Of a stretch of 64,000 bases of DNA, positions 50,499-60,988 are shown piece by piece. Every line of letters begins with the position of its first letter. The stretch's first letter is position 1. A model generated the notes under the pieces. The model was not told the origin of the DNA. It worked only from the letters and a program-made list of their open reading frames with translations, and did not search any database. This DNA comes from Marsupella aquatica (Eukaryota > Marchantiophyta), in contig OZ316891.1 of the NCBI GenBank assembly GCA_973895155.1, positions 16,926,001-16,990,000 on the forward strand. The letters are read 5' to 3'. The translations under genes were made by a program, and so were the position numbers.

Positions 50499-52163
50499 CT
50501 AGGTACGTCCGCTTTGCTTCAAGCCATACATTGATCTCAAAACTTGAACAGCAAATTTAGTTCTTGCGGTAAGTGCTTTATGGTCTGTTGCTTTCCATCC
50601 AATCGCTTTAGCTGTGGTATGTAGTACCGACTTATTTGTATGGCCAAAAGGGCCATCACTGTGGGCTGTATGCTCTTGTACTTTCGGCTCCCCCTGAAGG
50701 TGGTGATCCACTCGGGTTAGTAATTCGGGTGGGGCCTCCATATATATTATAGTGTCCAAATGGCCGTAGAGGTAAGCGGTGACAATGTCTAGTTGATGCA
50801 TTGTCAGGTTGTGGTGAATGGCGAATGCGATTAGAATTCTATATGTAATCACATCCATGACTGGGGAGTAGGTTAAGTCATAATCTCTGCCAGGGATCTG
50901 GGTAAATCCCTTGGCCACCAGTCTAGCTTTGTATCTCACGATCTCTCCTTGGGCATTTCTCTTCTTTATAAAGGTCCACTTGTAGCCGGTCAGATGTGTT
51001 TCAGGTGGGGCAGGCTTGATGGGTCCGAATACCTGGCGCGAGATTAAAGAATCCAGTTCCGAGTTTATGGCATTCTGCCATTCATGCCAGTCTGCTTGGG
51101 CTCGGGCCTCAGTTATCGTTGCCGGGTCAGGTAACTCTCCCATTATTTCTTGCGAAATTTGATAGGCAAATATATTATCGATAGGGGTTGAGACTCTGTC
51201 TCTGATTTGGCCTGTGTAGTTATAGTTAATGGCAATCTCCTCATTTTCTGTTGTGATAGGTGGTGTGGGTTGTGGGTGTGCGGATGCAGGTGGGTTCTGT
51301 GGTCTTCTTTGCCGAGGCTGTTTGTCCCCGGCTCCAGGTGGTCGGCCCCTTTTCTTCTTTGGTTCTGTTGTTGTTGCTGGTTGTGTCGTTATATCGATTC
51401 GGGATGGTGCGTTTGCGGCTGGTAGATGTGACCTGGTTACTTTTGCCACGTCTGCGAATGAATCTGGGAGTTCATCCATGATTCTAGTGAGGTGTAGGAT
51501 GCGTTGGACCTCGGTATCTGTTTGGGCAGATCTCGGGTCATTCCAGAATTGTGAATTGATTTGCCATGTGAGGTCCTTTTTTAGTACAGCTTTATTCTCC
51601 TGGTCTGAGGTTAATTTCGGGAATATCTCTTCATAGAAGTGACAGTCCGCGAATCTCGCCTTGTATACGTCAACTGTAGTTGGCTCTAGATATCGTATTA
51701 TTGATGTGGAATCGAATCCTATGTATATACCCTTCTGCCTCTGGGGTCCAAGCTTGGTGCGTTTGGGTCCCATGATGGGCACCAGGACTTGGCACCCAAA
51801 GGTGCAGAGGTGAGCCAAGTTAGGTGCAACGCCGAATGCCAGATGGTGAGGTGAGCTGGCATTGAAAGCTGATGGTCTGTATCTTAGTAAGGCGGCAGCG
51901 TGTATGATAGCGTGGCCCCAGGCAGATTGTGGTAGATTGCTCTGCATGATTAGTGGTCTCGCTATTGTTTGGAGCCTTTTAATCAGGGATTCGGCTATCC
52001 CGTTTTGGAAGTGCACATAGGCAACGGGATATTCTACTTCTATCCCGGATGCAGTGCAGAAGTCATCAAATGTCTGGGATGTAAACTCCCCGGCATTATC
52101 GACTCTTAATGTCTTGATTGGGTAGTCCGGGAACTGAGCTTTTAATCGCAGGATGTGGGCCAA
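50499..52163 (-). pseudogene. Copia integrase and RT N-terminal part, 554 codons
   Basis: The integrase core has Asp in LRVDNAGEF and Glu in GIAESLIK, 35 residues apart as in the DD35E family. The first catalytic Asp lies upstream, where the frame is broken. An AT-hook-like KKKRGRPPG lies mid-way. RT starts near residue 380, with HQLDIVTAYLYG. The frame ends at a TAG just before the segment carrying YVDD. Confidence 0.9.
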
Positions 52164-52309
52164 TAGTCTGGAGAAAACTAGGTTACGTGTTGAGAGAAGT
52201 GAAACTTGGGACCATTTGGAGGAGGCATCGATAGTGACTAAGAAGAAGCGGAATGGACCACTGGGGGGTCAACTGGGCCACACACATCGGCATGGATTCG
52301 CTCTAAAAA

Positions 52310-53920
52310 TCATGGTATATTTTTGTCTGTGGTTGAGGGGGATGGTCTCATGGTGAGTTTTCCTTGTGAGCAGGCTAGACATTGAGTTTTCATTGAGGTT
52401 GGGTGTACTGTGTTTGGTATACCGTGTGTATCTTTGATGATCTTGTGAAACATCTGTGTGCCTGGGTGTCCTAGGCGTCGGTGCCAGATGTCCACGGATG
52501 GCAGTGCAGGAATATGCGTGTGGAAGGTGTGTATTTGTATGGCATAAAAACCCATTGGAAAAGCTGTGAGCGTTTCCTTAATTTCTATGTCGTTTTGCGT
52601 CTTAGCTATGAGCTGTAGTACTTCTCTGGAATTGTGGGTACTAGTATGGATGAGGAGGCCATTTTCTCGGATGTCTCTGAAACTCAATAAGTTACGTGTG
52701 GCTTTTGGTGCGTAGATGGCCGATTGGATATGGATCACGGTTCCCTTAGGCAGTATTAGTGTGGCTGGCCCGTTGCCTTCTTCTAGCTGATGGTTTCCCA
52801 TAATCGTGGTGACTCTCCGTTGGGATGGGTTAATGTATTTGAAGTAGGTTTTGAGTCTCAGGATTGAATGGGAAGTCCCACTGTCGAGTATACAACAGTT
52901 GGGATCTTCTAGTGCTTTAGATGTGTCCAACGGAAGGACAGTATGTATTTCAGGTAAAACTTCTGGGGTCTCTAAGAATGTGCCGTAAGTTTCATACTCA
53001 GGAGTATTGATGTTCTTTTGGTATAGGGCCACGAGGTGAGCCGGTGCTCGACATTCCTTCCTAATATGCCCTCTCGTTCCACATCGATGACAAGTGAGTG
53101 GGTTATCGGACTTATCTGAATTTGTGGTGGTCCTTGTCCAGCTGTTGCGAGTTCTTCCCGGATTTGATCGGCCGCGTCCCCTGCCTCCACGGGACATGCT
53201 CCTTCCCCCTCGTTGGGAGTAGTATCCTCGGCCACGAAAGGTATTCCTTCCTCTACTGCTCCCTCTTCCCCGGAATGATGTACTGCCGCGTCGCCATGTA
53301 TTGAAGTGAGTTTCGGCTTGAGGTTGAGGTGGTAGAGTGCCTGGGGGTCGCTGCTTAGTGTTCTGCAACAGTAAGATTTGATGTTTCTCTGCCAACAACA
53401 TGTGTGAGATCAATTCCGAGTAGGTTGTAAATCGCATGTTTCGGTATTGAGTTGATAATACCAGATTTGTTGAGTGGAAGGTCGATAAAGTCTTTTCAAT
53501 TTGTTCTTCGTCATTGACCGGGTGGCCGCAAATCGCCAATTGGGAGACGATGCGAAAAAGTTTGCTGTTGTATTCAGCGATAGTTTTGTGGTCCTGCACG
53601 CGAAGATTAATCCAATCGTGCCTTGCTGCTGGCAGGAAAATGGTCCGGGTGTGATCAAATCGAGAATGTAATTCGTCCCAAAGAATTCGGGGATTGTACG
53701 CATTCATGTACTGGCGTTTTAGGGAATCGACCAGATGGTGCCGAATCAAGATCAATGCCTTGGCCTTCTCCTGGAGGGTGGGGCCATTGTCAGTTATGAT
53801 AGTGTCCTCTAAATTCTTAGATGCCAAATGTGCCTCAACGTCTAGAGTCCAGGATAGGAAATTGGCGCCATCTATAGATAGCGCCTGGAAGTATAATTTC
53901 TCAATTGTATTTGCGGCCAT
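52310..53920 (-). CDS. Copia gag and protease, 536 codons
   Basis: ATG at 53920 with a good context (ACAATGGCC). UBN2/retrotran-gag-like N-terminus (SIDGANFLSWTLDVEAHL), an Arg/Gly-rich stretch (~210-265), one CCHC knuckle (CHRCGTRGHIRKEC, ~275-288), the protease motif LDSGTSHSIL (~345), then a GAG-pre-integrase zinc region (WHRRLGHPG ... CLACSQGK, ~477-515). The frame stops at a TGA at 52310, at the beginning of the integrase core. Integrase continues in phase for about 15 codons, then a frameshift near 52260 leads into the next fragment. Confidence 0.9.
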   Translation of the reverse strand: MAANTIEKLYFQALSIDGANFLSWTLDVEAHLASKNLEDTIITDNGPTLQEKAKALILIRHHLVDSLKRQYMNAYNPRILWDELHSRFDHTRTIFLPAARHDWINLRVQDHKTIAEYNSKLFRIVSQLAICGHPVNDEEQIEKTLSTFHSTNLVLSTQYRNMRFTTYSELISHMLLAEKHQILLLQNTKQRPPGTLPPQPQAETHFNTWRRGSTSFRGRGSSRGRNTFRGRGYYSQRGGRSMSRGGRGRGRSNPGRTRNSWTRTTTNSDKSDNPLTCHRCGTRGHIRKECRAPAHLVALYQKNINTPEYETYGTFLETPEVLPEIHTVLPLDTSKALEDPNCCILDSGTSHSILRLKTYFKYINPSQRRVTTIMGNHQLEEGNGPATLILPKGTVIHIQSAIYAPKATRNLLSFRDIRENGLLIHTSTHNSREVLQLIAKTQNDIEIKETLTAFPMGFYAIQIHTFHTHIPALPSVDIWHRRLGHPGTQMFHKIIKDTHGIPNTVHPTSMKTQCLACSQGKLTMRPSPSTTDKNIP

Positions 53921-54250
53921 TGTATCTGTGGTAGTGAGATTTGCTCAGCCTGGTATTGTTGAACAGTGAGCCGGAATCGATGTGTAATTGGGAATTGAGG
54001 ATGGGAATTCTCTGGGTCCTGCTGTGATTTGGACTGATTCGATTTTTGATTCTATTGCTGCTATTTCGATGTTGAATGTCCCTCAAAGGATTAATTGCAA
54101 GTATCCCTCATCATCCTTCGAGCAGGATCCTTCAAGGAGTCCCGATTCCATGGGATCGATGACCCCAATCCTCCTTGAAATGTAATTGCTACCATATCCG
54201 GCTCACGATCTTGAAAAAAATTTGTGTGCTTAAAACTCGTGCTGATAACG
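53921..54250 (-). other. 5' leader of the copia element
   Basis: About 330 bp between the 5' LTR and the gag ATG. Directly after the LTR the minus strand reads CGTTATCAGCACGAG, a primer-site-like sequence with the TATCAG core also found in initiator-Met primer sites; the exact primer is not certain. Confidence 0.65.
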
Positions 54251-54387
54251 TGTTCAACTTCGTAACAATCATCACACTCTTTACTCCTTCCTATCCTCTT
54301 ATACATGGGTGGTTACTAAGGCGGTTAATAGTGTAACTGCCTTAGTCCTAACCCTTTTGGGTAGACCTAGTCTAAGGAGTTATAACA
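54251..54387 (-). repeat. 5' LTR of the copia element, 137 bp
   Basis: Matches the left LTR; followed by the GTTTC duplication. Confidence 0.93.
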
Positions 54388-54392
54388 GTTTC

Positions 54393-57300
54393 AACTTTTT
54401 ATCATACTGTTGTTTCATGGTATTCTGTCTATATTCTACTCTCTCGGTTGAAATCATTCTTGCCTCTTCTAAGGCTTCTAATCTATATTCTCTCTCCTTT
54501 AGACTTTCCTCCTCTGAGGCTCTCTCCTCAATTGTAACTTGAAATGTAGGAATTTCAAGTTGCATGGGTACCAAAGCTTCTTGTCCAAAGGTTAAGAAAA
54601 AGGGTGTATGATCGGTAGTGGATTTATAGGCTAAATTGTAAGCAAAAATAGCAGCAAACAATTTGTCATCCCAATCGAGTTTGTTTTGGGCTACAATCTT
54701 GTTTAATATTTTTCCTATAATTCCATTGGCTCGTTCTGTCAACCCATTTGCCTTTGGGTGGTAAGGAGTAGTAGGCCTATGTCTAACTAAATACTGCTAA
54801 TTTAAAAGACTAATTATATCATTCAGAAAATGGGTTCCTCTATCACTAACTAATTCTAGGGGTGCGCCATAGCTGGTGAAGATCTGCTCATACATGAATC
54901 GAGCCGTAGTAATTGCATCATCCTTTGTTGTCGGCCTGGCCTCTACCCACTTAGTTGCATAATCCGTGGCCAGGATTATGTACTTGTTCCTTCGAGGATG
55001 GGTCAATGGTTTTAGGGGTCCAATGTAATCAGTACCCCACTTCTCAAATGGTGCCAGAGGTAGAACAGGGTGCAGTGGATGTCTTGTGGACGCCCTTGGT
55101 CCTCCCGCTTGCTGACAAGGATCGCATTGTTTGATAAACTGATAGACATCTTTGTGCAAGGTGGGCCACCAGTAACCGACATTTAATATCGTTTTATACG
55201 TGGTTACTGGAGAAAAATGTCCTCCGGCCTCCTCTCCATGCATAGCTTGTAAGACACATTTTACCTCTCCCTTCTCCAAACACCTTTGAATCGTGCCGCT
55301 GATTCCATACCTGTGGAGCACGCCCTTAATGCATTGATACTGTTTGACCTTCCGCAAAAAGAGTGCGGCTTGTTCTCGGCTTAGCCCTGGCTGTAATCTG
55401 GATGTGCTGAGAAATCGTAAAATCTTGGGGTACCATGTATCAGCTAATTCCACAACGAATAGCTCCTCGTTGGGAAATCAATCATCAATGCAATCCATGC
55501 CAGGTTTGCCTGTGATCCTCGAAAAGAAGCTGGCATTGGCGTGTAGTTTTCCCGGCTTGATTTTTAGCTCATAGTCAAATTCTTGTAATAGCAATATCCA
55601 TCTTGCTACCCTGCCTGTAAGGTCCGGCTTATTTACTAGGTACTTCAAACTTTCATGATCAGTATGAAAGATTACCTTGTACCCTAGCAAATAATTCCTA
55701 AACTTTTTACAAGAATAAATGACTCCTCATGCTTCTCTTTCTGTGGTGGAGTAATTTTGTTTGGCATTGGCAAGCTGGCGGCTTTCAAAGTATATGGGAT
55801 GGTCCCTTCCTTTCTCATCCAACTGACTTAGTACTGAGCCGATACAGAAGCCTGAAACATCACAAAGACATGAAAATCCTTGTTCCAGTCTGGTGCTATC
55901 ATGACTGGGGTCTCCACTGACATTTGCTTTAATTCCACCACTGCTGTTACTCGCTCTGGTGTGGGTTCAAAGTCTGCGTCTGCCTTGAGCATGTTGGTTA
56001 ATGGTAAAGCTAGCTTGGCAAAATCCTTTATGAACCGGCGATAATAGCCAATGCACCCCAAGAATGATCTTACATCCTTTATGTTCTTAGGTTGCATGAT
56101 ATCTAGCCATACTGCTAGCTTACCCTTGTCAATCTCAATGCCCTTCTTTGATACCTTGTGACCTAGCAGTACACCTTCTGTAACTCCAAAGAAACATTTA
56201 TCTGGGTGTAACTTGAGACCTACCTCTTTGCATCTCATGAAGGTCTTCCTGAGGTATTTAGCATGTTTCGATGCCTTCCCAAATACTGCAAAGTCATCAA
56301 TGAAGATTTCCATAAACTTTCTCAAGTAGTCATGGAAAATGTTCACCATTAATCGTTGGAACATAGCTGGTGCGTTACAGAGTCCAAACGGCATATGATT
56401 GAAGACATAGATCCCCCATTCCATGATGAAGGCTGTCTTGATTTGGTCTTCCTGCCTAATCCTAATTTGGTTATAACCAGAGTACCCATCCATGAATGAG
56501 TATAGTTCATGATTGGCTACCATGTCTAGTACCATATCAGTAAAGGGTAAAGGAAAATGATCTTTCAACGTAGCCTCATTTAACTTCCTGTAATCCTAAC
56601 AAACCCGGATCTTGGGTTTACCATCGAATCCAACTTTCTTGGGAACTATCACAATTGGAGACACTCAATCTGAGTGTAGGACTGGAGTGATGAATCCGGC
56701 TTCAACTAGGTTGTCGATTTCAGCTTTGACCATTAGGGAATACTTAGGGTTCATCCTTCAAATTGGTCGTCAAAATGATTTGGCCCCTAACATTAGATCA
56801 ATTCGTGTTCTCCTAATTTTGGGTCTACTCCCTTCAGGTCTTGGTGGCTCCATGCAAACACATCCTGAAATTCAACCAGTAATTCACTGATCTCCTTCTC
56901 AAGTTGAGGTGCTAGGTCCCGCCCTAAGTTCAATTCCCTTCCTTCTCCTAAGTCAAGCTTCCGATATTGTTGTGTTTGGATCATATTAATCTGCTTCTTC
57001 AAATTTGGGTCTAGCTCGGCTTCCAGCCTCTCCAATCTCATACCTCCATAAACTGGAATCTTGCCTGTACTAGCCGAGTCGGTTGACTTGATTTCTACTT
57101 TGTTATCCGCAAACTGTTCCCTTGCCGGTCTATTTGGTTTTGAATTGGTGGTTGGCTCCCCTTCCTGACTCGGCTCTGGATTGTTTCTGTGCATCTCATC
57201 CATTCTTGCTTCTTGAGGGTGAGGCCGTTGTGCTCTTCCGGCTTCTAGTAGGGCCTCAATTTGTTCAGCCCTCGTGATCGGCTTGTAAGTCGATCCCTTG

Positions 57301-57547
57301 GTATTTAATTTGTTGCCGAGGATAGACAATGTTGTGGATCCTGCCGGCTCTGCCACAACGCCTGAGAAAAATCCACTGTCTCTTGTGCAGCTCCCCACTT
57401 AGCCGTTTCATCCAACTGGTCCACCTCTTGTGCTTCCTTCGGAATTGAAGCTAAAAAGGTGGACTCTATGGCAAAGCAATCCTCAGTTTCTTCTTCGCAT
57501 TCCTCCAAGTCCACTGGGAGGTACTTCTGGTCCGAAGACACTTTCTT
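54393..57547 (-). pseudogene. Family D pol (RT, RNase H, integrase), broken
   Basis: Recognisable parts on the minus strand: the region before RT and RT start (57398-56793, with VFAWSHQDLKG), RT (56568-55828, with FMDGYSGYNQ and FIDDFAVFG), RNase H (55690-55478), integrase zinc finger and core (55453-54797, with DYIGPL and VSDRGTHF), and integrase end (54742-54380, with LTERANG at its start). Stops and frameshifts separate the pieces. The proteins resemble those of elements A and B. The 5' end at about 57547 joins LTR sequence, so gag and most of the protease are missing. Confidence 0.85.
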
Positions 57548-58954
57548 TGGGTCCGAGTCAGTTTGTCCTTGATAATCTCATTATCAGACTGAGCGGTATC
57601 CAGTTGCCCCTACATGATGTTTAGCTCATGCCGCTTAATCCGTAGCTCATCTTGGGATTTCTTGGCCGCCTTTAGGTCCTCTGCCTTGGCTTCCTTCTCT
57701 CTAAGCCGTTGGATGACATTGTCCTTCTTTCTTCTCTCCAAAGCCACCGCTTCTTCCAATCGGCATTTTTCCAACATCTCCCTCTGGAAAAAGGGTCCTT
57801 GCTCCAACTCCTCCCTAAAGATGCTGAGCGCAAGTTCCCCACACATCTCCCCATACTCCATGGCTCTTCCTTTAGCATAGGTGGAGTGAGTAATAGTCAT
57901 CGGCATCAACCACCGCGGCCTTTGTTCCCAAGCTGCCTTTTGGATTTCTTCTATCGTGGCTGGAGGGCTGCTTTGTTTTTCTGCAAGCCGCCAGATTTCC
58001 TTTGGCCATTCTCCCCTAGGTAAATCCTTCTTCCTAGCCAGGGCTGCCTCCTCTTCTTCCTTGAGTCACTCCTGAAACTCCTATGCCGTTTGTTTTATCT
58101 TGTCAAAGCTCGAGGGAGCGACATCTGGTGGGGGAGACTTGGGGCTGCTCTGCTAGGTGGGGTCCCCTCAAAGTACTCTTGGAAGCGTGGGATGAACCAG
58201 CCATAGGTCCTTACTCCTGGAACATGATGGTCTGACCCATAGCCAGAGTCATCTTTGCCATAGTCCTTCACCTCCTCCTCCTTGGCTTGGACTACTGACT
58301 CCCCTCGCTGCTCTCCTTTTCTTCCTGTGAACACGGCCTCTTGCCGATCATAACTCACAGGTCCTAGTTCCTCCTCCAGCTTCCAGGCTATCTTCTCCCT
58401 CTGTTTACCACAAACAGGAGCTTTAGGCTGCTCTCCCTCGGCTTCGGGACTTGTGGCTCCTACATACAATCGAACCCCTGGCTTGTGTTCCGGCCTCCTT
58501 CTTTCCTTGGCTCTGGTAAAGGGGTTTTCCCTCATGAGTTGGCTTAGGCCCACTTCTAGGGCAGTGTCCTGTACCGTTGCCGTTGCCGTCCTCTTTTCCT
58601 TCTCCAGCAATTTCAGCAAATTCTGCATGCCTGGTTGCTGCATCGGCAAGTCTTCCACCCTCGGCCTAACCACCTGCTCGATCGTAGGATTGTCGGGCTG
58701 GTTGGGTTTCTCTGCTGCCGGCCTCTATTCCGGAACCTCCTCTAGTGCCCTTGCTTGCAGGGGAAGTACCGGGGCAAAGATCTGACTCCGGGCATACCGG
58801 CACAACAACGGCATGTGATAGCCAAGCCGGAACACGCTTCCCTTGCCAATCACTTGCTGTTCCTCCTTCAAGATCTTCTTCAGTTGGGTGAGGAGGTACC
58901 CGTTGTAGTCCCGACTTGGGTCTGGCCTCTCCGCTAGGTAGACTTGTGCCTTGC
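57548..58954 (-). repeat. Fragment of a family D LTR (middle of the accessory ORF)
   Basis: It corresponds to about 45415-46818 of LTR D copy 2 and encodes broken parts of the accessory protein: coiled-coil start (57909-57610) and the Pro-rich/acidic middle (58673-58095). On the left it joins family D pol at about 57547, near a short shared TTTGGG. On the right it stops after CCTTGC at 58954. It is probably the 5' LTR of the D element after an internal deletion, or a second D insertion. Confidence 0.75.
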
Positions 58955-60939
58955 TGTAGAGTAGGGTTTAAGGAAATATGAACTACTTTCCTCTTAAATA
59001 ACCAGAATTCGTTCCTGTTAAGAGCTTGTGAGACCTAAAAGATTGTATTAATATACTTTGAGATAGTTAAGCTAACCTATCTCAGATTTTAAGCCTTTAC
59101 CGACATGCTTAGGTCAGGTGGAAGGAGTTTTTAATACATCCTCAGGTATTGTGATGTTTGCATCATCAATAGTGCAATAATTAATTCTAAAACTATAACA
59201 AAACAACCAAAAGCCGGAGGCGTAAAGAGAGAATTAGGCGAGCCTTAAATGTCTCATCTCCTCTCGCCACTTAGCAATCTATGACTAAGTTAGGCACGAT
59301 TAAGAGTCAACAGAGAGTCTGACTAAATTAGGCTGATGCCTAAAGCTAATCCTTAAAGCCAACCATCTAAGAATTTGTAAAAGATGCATATAAGATAGCC
59401 CGTATTAACTTTCTGACCTATGTCAAGGCAAAGGTGCTACTGATTACTCCGAACTAACTTATTCTTCTATTCAATACTTCAGATTGCTCTTTTAGGACTA
59501 CGCAATTTGTGAGTTCTCGTATGGTGCTTCTTCCACTAATACTTAATAAGCCATAAGTATTCCATAGTCAACATGAATCTTTAGACCTTTGCATGATCTC
59601 AGGCATGCATTTTCAGTCAGCCTAAAGGTTAACTATGACATTGCTAGTCACTTTCCATAGATTTTCTAGCAAGAATGGTCACACACTAATGTCCAAACAC
59701 AAAGCATAGATCACCAAAATTATGAATCTATTACTTCTCTTCAAAGAAGGAGACTTTCAAAAGTGAAATGCAAGTCTGAGTAAAATGGTGGAAACTTTCC
59801 CTCTTATACTTAGGGACAAGTCTCCTCTAAACAAAAGTTGAAGAGGTATGCCTCTTCAATTCCTAACCTAAGTGTAAAAGTAAAAAGTAATGCTAATGTC
59901 TGAAACTAGACTATGAGATAAAGTGCTCAGCAAAAATTCAAAGTCTAATTCTTCCTATACTAAGTTTTATAGGGCTTCAAACACGAAACCGGATCAAAAA
60001 CCGGGTGGGAAACCGGATGGGAAGCCGGTTCAACTTCCGGATGGAATAACTTTTTACTCTTCAGGAGTTGAAGTGTCAGGCTTCACCGATGTGGAGTCTA
60101 CTGCTGGATCAATGGAGTTGAGAGCGTTTGGCATGAAAGTGATACCTCCAAAGGTAGTAGTAAATGGTGAGGTCGGAATGGGTGGAAAATTGGGTGTAAC
60201 TGTGGTAGAAGTGATATCAGGATCAGGAGAGTCAGCCCATCCTTCTGCTGGTGTCACCTATGGAGATGGAACAGTGACTTTCTCTCAAATTGAGTCTGCT
60301 CCTCATCAGAAAGGTCATAGAATTTCTTCAGTTCAGCAAGGATAAGCTTGAGGGCAGAGAGGCATTCTTCCACCTTGTCACCATAGTCATGTGCAATCTG
60401 GATGACTAAGGGCATGAGAAGGGGATTGGGAACATCAATGAAGTACTGCCTGAATAGTTGGGTCTGTACCAGGTCCTCTCCCTTGGTTTCTACTAAGGGT
60501 TCCAGGTGATCCGTAGCTCTGGAAATGTTATCGAAGAGTAGTTGCTCCGCTGTGGTCTTCTCCTTTGCCTTGTGCAACAACTGCTCAAGATGATAGTTCT
60601 TCTTCTTCTCTTCCTCTAATGATTTCTCTAGCTGCTCAATCTTGACCTTGTTCTCATCTCCTTTCATCAGGTCCTCCACTTTCTTCACAAGGTCAGCAGG
60701 AGCTACACCAGTCACCTGGGAGAGCCTTGAGAGCACTGGTTCCATGATTCCCATCTTGGTCTTGATGGCCAAAAGATCCTTGAATAAACAAGAAAAATGG
60801 TGTAAGGTAGAGTGCGAAAGACCGGCTGAAGAGGTAGTAGCGCCACTCATCGGGTAGGAAACCGGGTCAGAAACCGGTTCAGAAGCCGGATCAGAAGCTG
60901 GTTCAGTTTTGTCGAGCTTCCTCTTTTTGGTTGGCCCTA
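58955..60939 (-). other. Possible further LTR-type element (G), left part
   Basis: The D LTR homology ends abruptly at 58954 and new sequence starts TGTAGAGTAGGG. If this is an insertion, its target duplication would be CTTGC (58950-58954); the other end is outside the window. Base composition is AT-rich (58955-59980) and gene-free, then an ORF follows on the minus strand. Short 12-bp repeats of AAACCGG(A/T)T(C/G) type occur at 59982-60040 and 60860-60910. Confidence 0.35.
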
Positions 60940-60988
60940 TGTGGTGCGTCCCATGGCTCCCTAAACCCAAGAAACCCCCCCAGCTCAA
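60254..60988 (-). CDS. Element G coiled-coil ORF, 5' end replaced by LTR D
   Basis: The 244-codon frame starts inside the D LTR (ATG 60988); the first 16 codons are LTR sequence, so the native N-terminus is lost or lies beyond the inserted LTR. The native part has a basic patch (TKKRKLDK), a degenerate repeat of Pro-Val/Ala-Ser-Asp/Glu, a coiled coil (~105-150, KIEQLEKSLEEEKKK) and a helical C-terminus. It ends with ATAG|GTGA at the stop; a second Pro/Thr-rich frame (60257-60054) follows at once, so an intron or frameshift is possible. No family recognised. In general build it resembles the LTR-borne accessory proteins. Confidence 0.45.
   Translation of the reverse strand: MSWGGFLGLGSHGTHHIGPTKKRKLDKTEPASDPASEPVSDPVSYPMSGATTSSAGLSHSTLHHFSCLFKDLLAIKTKMGIMEPVLSRLSQVTGVAPADLVKKVEDLMKGDENKVKIEQLEKSLEEEKKKNYHLEQLLHKAKEKTTAEQLLFDNISRATDHLEPLVETKGEDLVQTQLFRQYFIDVPNPLLMPLVIQIAHDYGDKVEECLSALKLILAELKKFYDLSDEEQTQFERKSLFHLHR

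Larger units (their letters stand above)
48427..54387 (-). mobile_element. Ty1/copia element, 5961 bp, minus strand
   Basis: Identical-length 137-bp LTRs (48427-48563 and 54251-54387) begin TGTTCAACTT or its complement and end GTTATAACA; GTTTC duplications flank the element. A polypurine tract (CCAAGGGGGAG on the minus strand) adjoins the left LTR. A primer-site-like sequence with the TATCAG core adjoins the right LTR. Domain order is gag, protease, integrase, RT, RNase H, as in copia. The coding frame is broken three times, so it is not autonomous as it stands. Confidence 0.95.
43474..57547 (-). mobile_element. Decayed gypsy element of family D, minus strand (with copia element nested)
   Basis: 3' LTR at 43474-48170; PPT and pol C-terminus at 48171-48426; the copia element at 48427-54387; then pol fragments to about 57547, where the sequence jumps into the middle of a D LTR. 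Gag, primer site and part of the 5' LTR are missing. Pol is broken by several stops and frameshifts. The order of the remaining domains (integrase, RNase H, RT read from left to right) matches minus-strand orientation. Confidence 0.85.

Noticed and set aside
59923-60345. Plus-strand 140-codon ORF
   Set aside because: Part of it is opposite the minus-strand Pro/Thr-rich frame and part is a 12-bp repeat read as a Lys-Pro-Gly tract; no independent support.
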